Positions 50,445 to 59,703 of a stretch of DNA of 64,000 nucleotides are shown in pieces; positions within the stretch are counted from its first letter, which is position 1, and each line of letters starts with the position of its first letter. The position numbers were made by a program, and so were the translations under genes. The notes under the pieces were generated by a model. The model worked only from the letters and a program-made list of their open reading frames with translations, did no database searches and was not told the origin of the DNA. The stretch is from NCBI RefSeq assembly GCF_900016645.1, contig NZ_CDGJ01000052.1. One strand, written 5' to 3'. The DNA is from Acididesulfobacillus acetoxydans. GTDB lineage: Bacteria; Bacillota; Desulfitobacteriia; Desulfitobacteriales; Desulfitobacteriaceae.

Positions 50445-50752
50445 GCCAATTGACTCAGGCCATCAGCGAGGTCCAGGAGCGGCTTGGCTCTTTACAGGAC
50501 GAAATCGAACGCCTGAAGCGCTATGTTGAGGCGCTGGAGGAGGAGAACATCCGTCTGAAACGGGAATTGTGCGCCGTCCCCGAACAGGAAACCAACCGGG
50601 TGATAGCCAATGCGGAGCGGCTGCAGGGTGTCGGACGCGAAAACCTGATGAAGTTGTACAGAGAAGGATTTCACGTCTGCCACCTGCATTTCGGACAGCC
50701 CTTGGAGGACGGTGATTGTCTGTTTTGCAGGGCATTTTTGCGGAGAGACTAA
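50441..50752 (+). CDS. yabA: Replication initiation control protein YabA
   Basis: 103 residues: N-terminal coiled coil (about 3-45, used for tetramerisation), and C-terminal zinc motif CHLHFG...CLFC. YabA holds DnaA to the DnaN clamp and limits initiation. Four-base overlap with ricT. Confidence 0.94.
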   Translation: MSQLTQAISEVQERLGSLQDEIERLKRYVEALEEENIRLKRELCAVPEQETNRVIANAERLQGVGRENLMKLYREGFHVCHLHFGQPLEDGDCLFCRAFLRRD

Positions 50753-50813
50753 AACGGATTAAGGCGAGCTAAAACGGCTCACAACGGATTAAACGGCCTG
50801 AGGAGAGTGGCCC

Positions 50814-51650
50814 ATGCCGGAGAAAGGGAAGCTTTTTGTCTGTGCGACGCCGATTGGGAATTTGGGGGACATCACTCTGCGGGTACTCGATACTTTGCGG
50901 GCAGTGGATTTGATAGCGGCGGAGGATACCCGTCACTCCCGCAAGCTGCTTCAACATTACGAAATTGAGACGCCGCTCACAAGTTACCACGAACATAACG
51001 AAAAAGGCAAAGCCCGGAGCTTGCTCGCTCGCCTCAGGGCAGGACAGCAGATAGCGCTGATCTCTGACGCGGGTATGCCCGGAATATCCGACCCGGGGGC
51101 GGAAATCATCTCTCTGTGCTATGAGGAGCAAATCGCGGTAGATGTTTTGCCGGGGGCCAATGCCGCTTTGACAGGCCTTGTTTTGAGCGGGCTCCCGGCG
51201 GAGCGCTTCGCTTTTGTGGGTTTTTTGCCTGCGGCCGCCGCGGAGCGCAGGCGCGAGTTAGAGAAGTTCGTCCGGCTTCCCCTGACCCTCGTCTTTTATG
51301 AAGCGCCGCACCGTCTGGCGGAGAGTTTGACGGATATGCTGGCCGCCTTGGGAGAACGGCAGGCGGCCGTGGTCCGGGAACTGACGAAAGTGTACCAGAC
51401 CGTGCATAGGGGGACTCTTAAAAGCCTGGCCGAGGATTTTTCCGAAAATCCGCCCAGAGGGGAGTGTTGTGTATTTGTCGAGCCGTGTACACCGGAGGTC
51501 CGGGCAGGGGGTCCGGCGGAGTGGCGGCGGGAAGTCGAGGCCAGGATGGCTCTGGGATTGTCTCCGCAAGAGGCGATGAAGGAAGTGGCCAAAGACTACG
51601 GAACTAGCAAACGGGAGGTCTATCGGGCGGTTCTGGCTGGGAAGAGGTGA
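50814..51650 (+). CDS. rsmI: 16S rRNA (cytidine-1402-2'-O)-methyltransferase RsmI
   Basis: 278 residues. Tetrapyrrole-methylase fold with ATPIGNLGDIT, AEDTRHS and SDAGMPGISDPG. It 2'-O-methylates C1402 of 16S rRNA. GAGGAGAG precedes the ATG. The 60-base gap before it holds small repeats of AAACGGAT. Confidence 0.96.
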   Translation: MPEKGKLFVCATPIGNLGDITLRVLDTLRAVDLIAAEDTRHSRKLLQHYEIETPLTSYHEHNEKGKARSLLARLRAGQQIALISDAGMPGISDPGAEIISLCYEEQIAVDVLPGANAALTGLVLSGLPAERFAFVGFLPAAAAERRRELEKFVRLPLTLVFYEAPHRLAESLTDMLAALGERQAAVVRELTKVYQTVHRGTLKSLAEDFSENPPRGECCVFVEPCTPEVRAGGPAEWRREVEARMALGLSPQEAMKEVAKDYGTSKREVYRAVLAGKR

Positions 51651-52015
51651 GGGGCCGAGCCGAAAGAGGGATCTCCTCTCGGTAATTGCCCTAAGGCCTT
51701 TGCATACTCCGCATCGTCTAAATTTACCGCAGCGTAGAAGGTTTGGGAGCGGGGTGGAACCGGCAAGGCGGTGCGCCGCGTCCGGTGAACGGTTTTGCCT
51801 GAGCCGAAGAGGGTGGGCCTGGAGTCAGGGAAATTGCGGGAGTTATTGAGGCAGGAGGCATAAAGAGCGGGGGTTTTTGGGCCGGAAGACATGAAGACAT
51901 GAAGAAAGGAAGGTTATTGCAACCTTCCCGCAAGCATCGCCCAATCGCCCAGTCTTCAGCTGTCACACAGTCCGATTCTCCCGGCCGGAGGAGCCTGATG
52001 ATAAGCTTATGTAGG
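51651..52015. other. Intergenic region rsmI-abrB
   Basis: 365 bases; no gene supported. A stem-loop at 51908-51928 probably ends the abrB transcript. A minus-strand stretch reads NLDDAEYAKALG but I can tie it to no family. Confidence 0.45.
51908..51928 (-). terminator. Probable terminator of abrB
   Basis: GGAAGGTT-loop-AACCTTCC; on the minus strand it is followed by TTTCTTC, a T-rich run, about 90 bases after the abrB stop. Confidence 0.55.
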
Positions 52016-52297
52016 TTAGATGACCTCGGTGTCCTCCGTATCGGGGTTGAAGCGAATGGATTCGCCCATGGCAATGGCGCATTCACGGCAAACGTTTTTT
52101 CCGTGAAAAACTTGGACATCGCTGGCATTACCACAAAAAACACAAGCGGGCTCATATTTTTTGAGGATAATCTTTTCCTGATCGACATAGATTTCGAGCG
52201 CGTCTTTTTCATCGATGCCCAGAGTCCTTCTCAGTTCGATTGGAAGCACGACCCGGCCTAACTCATCGACTTTTCTCACGATTCCGGTTGATTTCAT
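52016..52297 (-). CDS. abrB: Transition-state regulator AbrB
   Basis: 93 residues, minus strand. The N-terminal swapped-hairpin DNA-binding domain (STGIVRKVDELGRVVLPIELRRTLGI) is canonical. The C-terminal half has CVFCGN and CREC, a four-cysteine set common in clostridial AbrB but not in B. subtilis. I start at the ATG giving MKSTGIV with GAGGAG about 12 bases before. It is divergent from metG. AbrB represses post-exponential and sporulation-linked genes. Confidence 0.94.
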   Translation of the reverse strand: MKSTGIVRKVDELGRVVLPIELRRTLGIDEKDALEIYVDQEKIILKKYEPACVFCGNASDVQVFHGKNVCRECAIAMGESIRFNPDTEDTEVI

Positions 52298-52347
52298 CAC
52301 ACAACAACACTCCTCATCAACAACTTTCGACACGAACCTACAACCTT

Positions 52348-52376
52348 ATGATACCAACGGTTCCATTAAAAGTCAA
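52348..52376 (-). promoter_or_regulatory. abrB promoter
   Basis: On the minus strand TTGACT (52376-52371), 17 bases, TATCAT (52353-52348) with TGG extension. Confidence 0.72.
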
Positions 52377-52510
52377 CATGTTTTTCCCGACTGTGGTTTT
52401 TGTATAGGGACTGGGTAATGCTGGGTATACTGGCAAAGATCAACCCAGGCAAGCACAATCATGCGGAGGAGGTGTGGGCGTTTTTCTGCCGAAAGTCGCC
52501 CGGTGTTTTT

Positions 52511-54547
52511 ATGAAGTTTTATCTTACCACACCGATTTTTTACCCGAATTCTAACCCGCATATCGGGACGGCCTACACCACCATCGCGGCGGATGCCTTG
52601 GCCCGTTATCACCGCTTGCGGGGAGATGATGTTTTTTTCTTGACCGGAACGGATGAAAATGCCCAAAAGATCGTACGTACCGCCGAGGAACGTCATACGG
52701 ATCCCAAGGATTATGTGGATGGGGTGGTGAAGAGTTTTCAAAGGCTGTGGCAGCAGTTGGACATTTCTTATGATGATTTTATCCGGACTACGGAGGAGAG
52801 GCACCACGGGGTAGTGCAGCGGATTTTCACCCGGCTTTTTGAGCAGGGGGACATTTACAAGTCGGAATATGTCGGTTGGTATTGCACCCCTTGCGAGACA
52901 TTCTGGACGGAAAGCAAGCTGGTTGACGGGCGCTGCCCGAATCCGGACTGCGGCCGTGAGGTAGAGCTTCTGAAAGAAGAGAGCTACTTTTTCCGTTTGT
53001 CCAAGTACCAAGACGCTCTGCTGCAACACATTCGGGAGCATCCGGAGTTTATCCAACCGTTATCCAGGCGTAATGAGATGATTCGTTTTATCGAGGGGGG
53101 CTTGGAGGATCTCTGTGTTTCCCGCACCACCTTCTCCTGGGGAATACAGGTTCCGTTCGATCGGGGGCATGTGGTATATGTTTGGTTGGATGCCTTAATT
53201 AACTACATTTCCGCTTTGGGGTACCCGGAAGGCGAAAAATACCGGCATTACTGGCCGGCTGATCTGCACCTGATGGGCAAAGACATCGTGCGTTTTCACG
53301 CGGTGATTTGGCCCATCATCCTTTTGGCCCTGGGGCTTCCGCTGCCTAAGGCGGTTTATGGGCACGGCTGGTTTCTGGGCAAGGAAGGCGGAAAGATTTC
53401 CAAGTCCCGCGGAAACGTGCAGGACGCCTTTGAGCTTATCAGGCGTTATGGCTCAGATGCAATCCGTTATTTTCTCCTGCGCGAGATGCAGGCGGGCACG
53501 GATGGGATTTACGCTGAAGACAAGCTGGTGGAAAAGATCAACAGTGATCTGGCCAATGACTTGGGCAACTTTGTCTCCCGGAGTCTGGCGATGCTGGTAA
53601 AATACCGGAACGGAGTGGTTCCCGTCCCCGGTGAGGACGGTCCTTGGGAGATTGAATTGAAGAATCTGGTTACAGAGGTCCGCCTGGGGGTAGAAGAAGA
53701 GATGGCTGGGTTTAATCCGGCGGGTGCCCTCGAGCAGATTTGGCGTTTTGTGGCCCGTTGCAATAAGTATGTCGACGAGACCGCTCCCTGGGTCTTAGCC
53801 AAAAAGGCGGAAGCACAGGGGCGTCTGGATCACGTTCTCAACACGTTTGCGCAGTGTGTCCGGCTGCTGGCTATCTTTACCGCTCCATTCATGCCCGGCT
53901 TGCCGCCCAGGATCGCGGCCCTGCTGGGCAGTTCGGAGGCGGAGTTGATTGATTGGGAAGGGCTTTCCCGCTGGCAGGCTTTAAAACCCGGAACGAAGGT
54001 TGAGAAGGGTGAGCCGCTTTTTCCCCGGGTGGATATGTCTGATTGGGTGAGTCGGGAAGAGGCTGGGGAGCCGGCCCGGCCTGCCGCCGGGAGCGGCTCC
54101 GGCGGGGACGAGCGCGGGAGGGATTTGGATTTAGGAGGAAGACCGGTGGAAGAAATTAAGATTGCAGCCAATTGTGCGGAGGTTGAGCCGGTTGAGCCGG
54201 CACCCGTTTTCGAACCCATTAAAGAAGAAATTACCATTGACGAGTTTGCCCGCCTGGACTTTCGGGTGGCCAGAGTGCTGACAGCCGAAAAAGTGGAAAA
54301 GACCGATAAACTGCTCAAACTGGAGATCGAAATAGCGGGAGAGGTGCGGACGATTGTTTCGGGTATCGCGCTCTACTATCGCCCGGAGGAACTGGTGGGG
54401 AAACACGTGATCGTCGTCGCCAATCTCAAGCCCGCCAAATTGAGGGGGATTGTGTCACAGGGCATGATCTTGGCGGCTTCTCACGCCGGAGAACTGGAGG
54501 TCTTAACGGTTAATCCGAAAATTCCGGGGGGTGCGCGGGTGAAATGA
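52511..54547 (+). CDS. metG: Methionyl-tRNA synthetase
   Basis: 678 residues. Class I motifs PHIG (16-19) and KISKS (about 295-299); a zinc knuckle CTPC...CPNPDC near 125-148; an anticodon-binding helical domain; and a C-terminal Trbp111-like tRNA-binding domain (about 570-678). The linker (about 515-560) is Glu/Gly-rich. Start ATG 52511 gives the standard MKFYLTTPIFYPN; its ribosome site is weak, and the open frame extends 37 codons upstream where AGGAGG occurs without a well-spaced start. Confidence 0.96.
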   Translation: MKFYLTTPIFYPNSNPHIGTAYTTIAADALARYHRLRGDDVFFLTGTDENAQKIVRTAEERHTDPKDYVDGVVKSFQRLWQQLDISYDDFIRTTEERHHGVVQRIFTRLFEQGDIYKSEYVGWYCTPCETFWTESKLVDGRCPNPDCGREVELLKEESYFFRLSKYQDALLQHIREHPEFIQPLSRRNEMIRFIEGGLEDLCVSRTTFSWGIQVPFDRGHVVYVWLDALINYISALGYPEGEKYRHYWPADLHLMGKDIVRFHAVIWPIILLALGLPLPKAVYGHGWFLGKEGGKISKSRGNVQDAFELIRRYGSDAIRYFLLREMQAGTDGIYAEDKLVEKINSDLANDLGNFVSRSLAMLVKYRNGVVPVPGEDGPWEIELKNLVTEVRLGVEEEMAGFNPAGALEQIWRFVARCNKYVDETAPWVLAKKAEAQGRLDHVLNTFAQCVRLLAIFTAPFMPGLPPRIAALLGSSEAELIDWEGLSRWQALKPGTKVEKGEPLFPRVDMSDWVSREEAGEPARPAAGSGSGGDERGRDLDLGGRPVEEIKIAANCAEVEPVEPAPVFEPIKEEITIDEFARLDFRVARVLTAEKVEKTDKLLKLEIEIAGEVRTIVSGIALYYRPEELVGKHVIVVANLKPAKLRGIVSQGMILAASHAGELEVLTVNPKIPGGARVK

Positions 54548-55320
54548 TTTGGGATACGCATGCTCATTTGGACGATGCGCGTTTCCGGGGGGATTTCCGC
54601 GAGACAGTGGCGCGGGCCCAGGCGGCCGGGGTCTATCGTATCCTCAATCCGGGCTATGACTTGCCCTCATCCCGGGCCGCCGCAGAGTTAGCGTCCAAAA
54701 CCCCGTTTATCTGGGCAGCGGTTGGAATTCACCCTCATGATGCCGAAGGCGCGGACCAAGAGGTCTGGGATGAGCTGATCAAGCTGGCTAAGCAACCGAA
54801 AGTGGTGGCTTGGGGTGAGATCGGTTTGGATTATTACCGGGACCTTTCTCCCCGCCGGGTGCAAAAGGAGGTCTTTATCCGGCAGATAGAATTGGCTAAC
54901 GGTTTGGGCTTGCCGATTATTGTTCACAACCGAGATGCCCATCAGGATGTCCTGACTGTGGTCAAGGAATATCCGCCGGAGAAGGCCGGGGTTTTTCACG
55001 TCTACTCAGGTTCTTGGGAAATGGCCAAGGAATTGCTCGCTTTGGGCTTTTATCTTTCTTTCGGAGGCCCCTTGACTTATAAAAACGCCAGACAGGTGCT
55101 GGAAGTGGCGAAAAATGTGCCGTCCGACCGCTTCATGGTTGAGACGGATTCACCTTATCTTACGCCTGAACCTTACCGGGGAAAGCGCAATGAACCCGCT
55201 TATGTGCGCCGAGTGGTTGAGCGTTTGGCTGAGGTGAGAGGTGAGTCCCCGGAGAAAATTGCTTCCCAGGCGGCGAAGAATGCGGGCAGGCTGTTCGGAA
55301 TCCCCGACACTGAGGGTTAA
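54544..55320 (+). CDS. tatD: TatD-family deoxyribonuclease (YabD)
   Basis: 258 residues, metal-dependent TIM-barrel hydrolase. DTHAHLDD (His 6, His 8), GEIGLDYYRD, FHVYSGS and ETDSPYLTPEPYRGKRN are the TatD signatures. Overlaps metG by four bases and ends at a strong terminator. Confidence 0.96.
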   Translation: MIWDTHAHLDDARFRGDFRETVARAQAAGVYRILNPGYDLPSSRAAAELASKTPFIWAAVGIHPHDAEGADQEVWDELIKLAKQPKVVAWGEIGLDYYRDLSPRRVQKEVFIRQIELANGLGLPIIVHNRDAHQDVLTVVKEYPPEKAGVFHVYSGSWEMAKELLALGFYLSFGGPLTYKNARQVLEVAKNVPSDRFMVETDSPYLTPEPYRGKRNEPAYVRRVVERLAEVRGESPEKIASQAAKNAGRLFGIPDTEG

Positions 55321-55346
55321 ACCCCGGTGCCGGGGTTCTTTTTTTT
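55319..55346 (+). terminator. Rho-independent terminator after tatD
   Basis: AACCCCGG-TG-CCGGGGTT (55319-55336) followed by C and a run of eight T. It overlaps the tatD stop codon. Confidence 0.92.
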
Positions 55347-55421
55347 GCCCTTCGCGCATAGAAATCTTTGGGGATCGGCGACAATTCTTTGTTTTGACGA
55401 CTGAAGAAAGGAGGGGCAATT

Positions 55422-56234
55422 ATGTATTCTCTGCCTATCAGCACCTATACGGATTACTGGCGAACGACCAAGCTTTGGAGTACTTATTTCGGCACCGCCA
55501 TAGCCCTGGTAGCGGGAACGGGTTTTCTGGGGACGTTGAGTAAAGCCGGAGTTCCCGCGTCGCCGGTACCCCAGATTCAGCCTGTGGGTAAGGGCTCGGG
55601 GAGTGTCACTGAGGCGGAACCGGGGTCCGGCCGCCTCAACCGGCTGACTTTGCAAAGGGCTGCCCCCCCGGCGCCGGCGGAGCCCGCTCCCACCTTCGTG
55701 GCCTACCGGACTCAAGAGATACCGGTACCCGTTCCGGTTGAATATCGGGAAACGGCCGCCTTGCCCCCCGGCATGAGGGAGGTCCTGGCGGAAGGAAGCC
55801 AAGGCATGGAACGCCGGGTCCTCAAGGTGGTGCGGACAGCGGGACGGGTAAGACAAACCGTGGTTGAGGAATCCATGCTGACCCAGCCCCGAAAACGGGT
55901 GATCCTGCAAAACAGCAAAACGGTTCCCGGGGAACCGGCCGACGTAGCCCGGCTCAGGGTGACCAGGGCGTTTACGGTAGAGGCCACGGCCTATACTTAC
56001 ACCGGCAATCCCACGGCCAGCGGTGTCTACCCGCACCGGGGATTGATCGCGGTCGACCCGAGGGTTATTCCTATGGGCAGCCGGGTTTATGTCGAGGGCT
56101 ACGGCTATGCTGTGGCGGCGGATACCGGGGGGGCCATCCTGGGCAAGAGAATCGATCTTTTTTTCCCCAGTGAGCAGGAGTGTATTGACTGGGGCAGGCG
56201 CCCCATCAAAATCTATCTCCTCAAAGCAGGGTAA
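55422..56234 (+). CDS. 3D-domain protein with G5-like region
   Basis: 270 residues. A membrane anchor or signal at about 20-38, a Pro/Ala-rich linker, a G5-like segment (EIPVPVPVEYRETAALPPGMREVLAEGSQGMERR; listed by its ends), then a C-terminal 3D domain with AVDPRVIPMGSRVYVEGYG and ADTGGAILGKRIDLFF holding the three aspartates. The 3D domain is a lytic transglycosylase-like fold in YabE, YocH and MltA relatives. AAAGGAGG precedes the ATG. It is similar to the next gene but lacks the DUF348 repeats. Confidence 0.87.
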   Translation: MYSLPISTYTDYWRTTKLWSTYFGTAIALVAGTGFLGTLSKAGVPASPVPQIQPVGKGSGSVTEAEPGSGRLNRLTLQRAAPPAPAEPAPTFVAYRTQEIPVPVPVEYRETAALPPGMREVLAEGSQGMERRVLKVVRTAGRVRQTVVEESMLTQPRKRVILQNSKTVPGEPADVARLRVTRAFTVEATAYTYTGNPTASGVYPHRGLIAVDPRVIPMGSRVYVEGYGYAVAADTGGAILGKRIDLFFPSEQECIDWGRRPIKIYLLKAG

Positions 56235-56306
56235 TTTTGACAACTAACCACTTATGCTTTACAATGAGGTTGCGGGTGAGATTGGATATTGGAGGGATAT
56301 TGTTTA

Positions 56307-57479
56307 ATGGTTTTGGATCTTCGAGCCAAGGTTCTCACCAAAGTTCGAACCTCAAGGTCAACCCAGATTATCCTGTCGCTGATCCTCGTTTGTGTCTTAG
56401 CCACTCCCCTCATACTCTGGCGGGCTCAATCCATTGAAGTGAAAATCGACAACAAGATGGTTCATATCACGACTTTCAGCGGTACGGTCGGCGGGGCGCT
56501 GGCCCATGCCGGCCTGCACATTTACCCCGAGGACAGGGTGTTTCCGGCGCGGGATACGCCCATTCACCCGGGCATGGAGATTACAGTCAAACGCAGCGTT
56601 CCGATCAGGCTCAATGTTGACGGGCAGATTATTCTCACCCGATCGGCCGGGGACAATGTGGGGGATGCACTCGACAGCCTTTCCCGGAGGTTTGGCTTGA
56701 GTCTGAAGCCGACGGACGAGATCAACGTGGCGCGCAGCCGGGCTTTGTCTCCGGGGATGGAGATCAATGTGCGCCGGGCCGTGGCGCTGGACGTGACGGC
56801 CGACGGCCGGCAGTGGGTCGCGAACCTGGCTCCGCGCACGGTGGCCGCCGCTTTGAAGAAACTGGGCCTCACCCTGGGACCGCTGGATAAAGTGTCTCTG
56901 CCTCTGAACCATATCATCCGGGCGGGGGATCATCTCACTCTGGTGCGGGTTACTCAGAAGAAAGAGACCCTTCGCACCGCTGTTCCCTATCAGGTCGTGA
57001 CTCAACCGGGGAATTTCCCGGCAGGGTTTCCGGACCGCCTGGTGACGAGCGGTGTCAACGGTTTGGAAGAACAAACCGTTCAAGTGACTCTGGCAGACGG
57101 CAAAGAAGTGAACAGTAAGGTCTTGGCGCAAAGGATCATTCGACCGCCTGTCAACGAAATCATTTCCCGCGGTGCGGAAACTTCGGTTTCCCGGGGCGGC
57201 CGAGTCATTAATTTCCGTAAGGCTTACATCATGCGGGCGACCGCTTATTCCCAACTCAATCCGGAGACAGCGACCGGTGCCCCCGCGCAATGGGGGGTGG
57301 TGGCCGTAGACCCGCGGGTTATTCCTTTGGGGACCCGGCTCTATGTCGAGGGTTACGGAGAGGCGCAGGCGCTCGATACGGGAGCGGATATTAAGGGCAA
57401 GCGCATCGATCTTTATATGGATACCCCGCAGGCGGCGGAAGCCTGGGGAGTACGCAGCGTGGTCGTTTACGTGAAGTGA
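56307..57479 (+). CDS. yabE: YabE-like cell-wall protein (DUF348-G5-3D)
   Basis: 390 residues. Signal or anchor near 15-37, two or three DUF348 repeats (about 45-210; each with VxVxRAVPIxLxVDG-like strands), a G5 domain (about 215-290) and a 3D domain (AVDPRVIPLGTRLYVEGYG, ALDTGADIKGKRIDLYMDT). This is the YabE/Rpf-like layout of Firmicutes, a probable peptidoglycan lytic enzyme. Start ATG 56307, 9 bases after GGAGGGA. Confidence 0.92.
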   Translation: MVLDLRAKVLTKVRTSRSTQIILSLILVCVLATPLILWRAQSIEVKIDNKMVHITTFSGTVGGALAHAGLHIYPEDRVFPARDTPIHPGMEITVKRSVPIRLNVDGQIILTRSAGDNVGDALDSLSRRFGLSLKPTDEINVARSRALSPGMEINVRRAVALDVTADGRQWVANLAPRTVAAALKKLGLTLGPLDKVSLPLNHIIRAGDHLTLVRVTQKKETLRTAVPYQVVTQPGNFPAGFPDRLVTSGVNGLEEQTVQVTLADGKEVNSKVLAQRIIRPPVNEIISRGAETSVSRGGRVINFRKAYIMRATAYSQLNPETATGAPAQWGVVAVDPRVIPLGTRLYVEGYGEAQALDTGADIKGKRIDLYMDTPQAAEAWGVRSVVVYVK

Positions 57480-57526
57480 GGCGGGGCAGACACAAACAGG
57501 AAGACAGGCGCCGGGAAAGCCGGAGC

Positions 57527-57560
57527 AAAAAGGCTTGAGTCTCAGGACTCAGGCCTTTTT
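57527..57560 (+). terminator. Bidirectional-type terminator after yabE
   Basis: AAAAAGGC..GAGTC-loop-GACTC..GCCTTTTT; an A-run on one side and a T-run on the other. Confidence 0.85.
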
Positions 57561-57629
57561 GGTGGTGCGCCACGCATGACGCCTTTTACCTAAACATATC
57601 TTTACGTATAAGGGGAGAGGAGGGGGATT

Positions 57630-58346
57630 ATGAAACGGCTTGTGCTCATTCCGGGGTGGAGGACCCGTAACCTGGCAATGGCTGTTGTCCTGGCCGTCAT
57701 GATTTCCTTGGTTTTTTCCGTGGTACGGCAAGGCTCTGCCGTAGTCAGCAGCCAAATGAGCGGAACTCATACGGTGGTGATCGATCCGGGGCACGGCGGG
57801 TATGATCCGGGTGCCGTGAGCAAGCAGGGGATCTATGAAAAAGAGATCAACCTCGAGATCGCGGCCCGGGTGGCCGAACAGCTCAAACCGAGCGGAATGA
57901 AGGTGATCCTGACCCGGGATGAAGATGAGGACTATGTTCCCGGGGGTGTCAGAGGGAGGACTTCGAAGAAGCAAACGGACCTCAATTACCGGATCAATTT
58001 AGCCAACCGAGCCCAAGCGGATGTCCTGGTCAGTATCCACGTTAACGCGACGACAGGCGGCTTGAAATCCGGGGCGGAGACTTTCTATAACCCTGATTCC
58101 GTTGAGGGCACTCGGCTGGCGGAAGCGATTCAGCGGGAACTCATCAAAGTGCCCGGCATGAACCGGCGAATCGCCAAGCCGGGGGATTTCTATTTGCTCA
58201 AGAACTGCTCCATGCCGGCTGTCATCGTCGAAGTAGGGTATTTGAACAATCCGGCTGAGTTGAAAAGACTGCAACAACCCTGGTACCTGGAATATTTGGC
58301 TCACGCCATAGCCAAAGGAATCGGCGGGTATTTTGGGCTTCCCTAA
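57630..58346 (+). CDS. cwlD: N-acetylmuramoyl-L-alanine amidase, CwlD type
   Basis: 238 residues. A membrane anchor at about 15-35 and an Amidase_3 domain with zinc ligands H55 (DPGHGG), E70 and H137 (SIHVNA), catalytic E201 (VEVGYLNN). CwlD prepares muramic-delta-lactam in the spore cortex with PdaA. GGGGAGAGGAGGGG precedes the ATG. Short size and anchor match CwlD. Confidence 0.9.
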   Translation: MKRLVLIPGWRTRNLAMAVVLAVMISLVFSVVRQGSAVVSSQMSGTHTVVIDPGHGGYDPGAVSKQGIYEKEINLEIAARVAEQLKPSGMKVILTRDEDEDYVPGGVRGRTSKKQTDLNYRINLANRAQADVLVSIHVNATTGGLKSGAETFYNPDSVEGTRLAEAIQRELIKVPGMNRRIAKPGDFYLLKNCSMPAVIVEVGYLNNPAELKRLQQPWYLEYLAHAIAKGIGGYFGLP

Positions 58347-58554
58347 GAGAGGACGGATCCCAGCCGAAAAAGTACGGTATGCTTTTTTCCCCGCCTAAAT
58401 TTAAGGGTTATGTTTAAAAATGTAAAAAGAGGGACCGGCCTGCCGTAAAAATGCGATACGCTTTTTCTCTGGAAATTTCTTTAACACATAACCGCGCGTG
58501 AACGGGGCAAAATTAAAGTCAGGAACGACGCTAACATAAGGAGTTGAACTGAAG
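58347..58554. other. Intergenic region cwlD-GH18 with two A/T-armed hairpins
   Basis: Two similar hairpins, AAAAAG...CTTTTTT near 58368-58388 and AAAAATGCG-ATA-CGCTTTTT near 58447-58467. The first may terminate cwlD. No gene. Confidence 0.5.
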
Positions 58555-59703
58555 ATGAAGAGGTTTCTGACTTTAATCGTCATAAGCAGCCTCATGTTGG
58601 TTTCGACGGCAGGTTGCGGGAGTGTGCCTCAAAGTCCGCAGCCGCAGCGACCGCAGAAAATGACAGACGCCGGGCAGCCCCCTCAGGCTGAGGCGACGCG
58701 GCAGGATGTTTTAGGCGCGAACAAGCGCGTGGTGATGGGTTTCTACACAGATGCCGAAGGCCCGGTCGCGGGTTCTAAGGCTTCAATGATTCAACACCTC
58801 AATGTTTTGGATGAAGTCGCTTTTTTCTGGTACACTTTCGACGGTAATGGGAATGTGAAGCCGAGCGGCAAAGTGGACCTGAGCCTGAAGAGTTTAGTGC
58901 AGAAGCATGGGGCCAAAGCGTACGCCTTGGTGGACAATATGGCCGGTGGCGGATTTGATGCCAATTTGGCGCGGAGAGTCCTGGCCAATCCGGCGACCCG
59001 GGCCAGGTTTATTTCCAACCTCGTCAACTTGACCACGAAAGACGGCTGGGACGGGATTTCCATAGACATAGAGAAAACCCCGCCCGCGGAGCGGAACGAT
59101 TTCTCGGCCTTTGTCAGCGCTCTGCATACGGCCCTGAAAGCCAAAGATAAGGTGCTAAACATCTCGATACCGGCAAAGTATGTGGACGATCCCAAGGATT
59201 TGTGGTCGGGAGCCTACGATTATGCCGCCATCGGTAAAGCGGCGGACCAGGTCGTCTTAATGACCTATGACGAACACGGCATGGGGACCACTCAGGGGCC
59301 GATTGCGGCCAACGGCTGGGTCAATAGGGTGATTACTTATGCCCTGGGCAAGATACCCAAAGACAAGATTGTCATGGGTCTGCCGGTTTACTCTTATGAC
59401 TGGGGTTCCAACAAACCCACCCAGCCGGTTTATCAGTCCTATGCCCAAGCGATGGCCAACGCCAAAAAGTTCGGGGCGCCGCTTCTCTATGATGCTCACA
59501 ACCAGGTTCCGCATTACCAATATACGACTAAGGGAGTGCGGCACGAAGTTTACCTGGAAAACGCCGAGAGCTTAAATGTGAAAATGCAATACGCCGAAAA
59601 ACACCAGTTGCACGGGGTTGCCATATGGCGTCTCGGGATGGAGGATCCCTCGGTTTGGAATGACGTGGCCAAAGTTTTCGGCACAGCCAAGCCCGGAAAG
59701 TGA
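58555..59703 (+). CDS. Lipoprotein of glycoside hydrolase family 18
   Basis: 382 residues with a lipoprotein signal (STAGC, C21) and a GH18 barrel. The catalytic DGWDGISIDIEK fits the DxxDxDxE signature with E173 as acid. MTYDEHG and GLPVYSYDW are other barrel landmarks. It resembles the catalytic part of SleL/YaaH spore cortex hydrolases but has no LysM repeats. AAGGAG precedes the ATG. Substrate is probably peptidoglycan, by inference from relatives and neighbours. Confidence 0.9.
   Translation: MKRFLTLIVISSLMLVSTAGCGSVPQSPQPQRPQKMTDAGQPPQAEATRQDVLGANKRVVMGFYTDAEGPVAGSKASMIQHLNVLDEVAFFWYTFDGNGNVKPSGKVDLSLKSLVQKHGAKAYALVDNMAGGGFDANLARRVLANPATRARFISNLVNLTTKDGWDGISIDIEKTPPAERNDFSAFVSALHTALKAKDKVLNISIPAKYVDDPKDLWSGAYDYAAIGKAADQVVLMTYDEHGMGTTQGPIAANGWVNRVITYALGKIPKDKIVMGLPVYSYDWGSNKPTQPVYQSYAQAMANAKKFGAPLLYDAHNQVPHYQYTTKGVRHEVYLENAESLNVKMQYAEKHQLHGVAIWRLGMEDPSVWNDVAKVFGTAKPGK

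Noticed and set aside
51620..51892. Minus-strand open frame reading NLDDAEYAKALG
   Set aside because: It overlaps the rsmI end, has no ribosome site, and the short protein-like run cannot be tied to a family.
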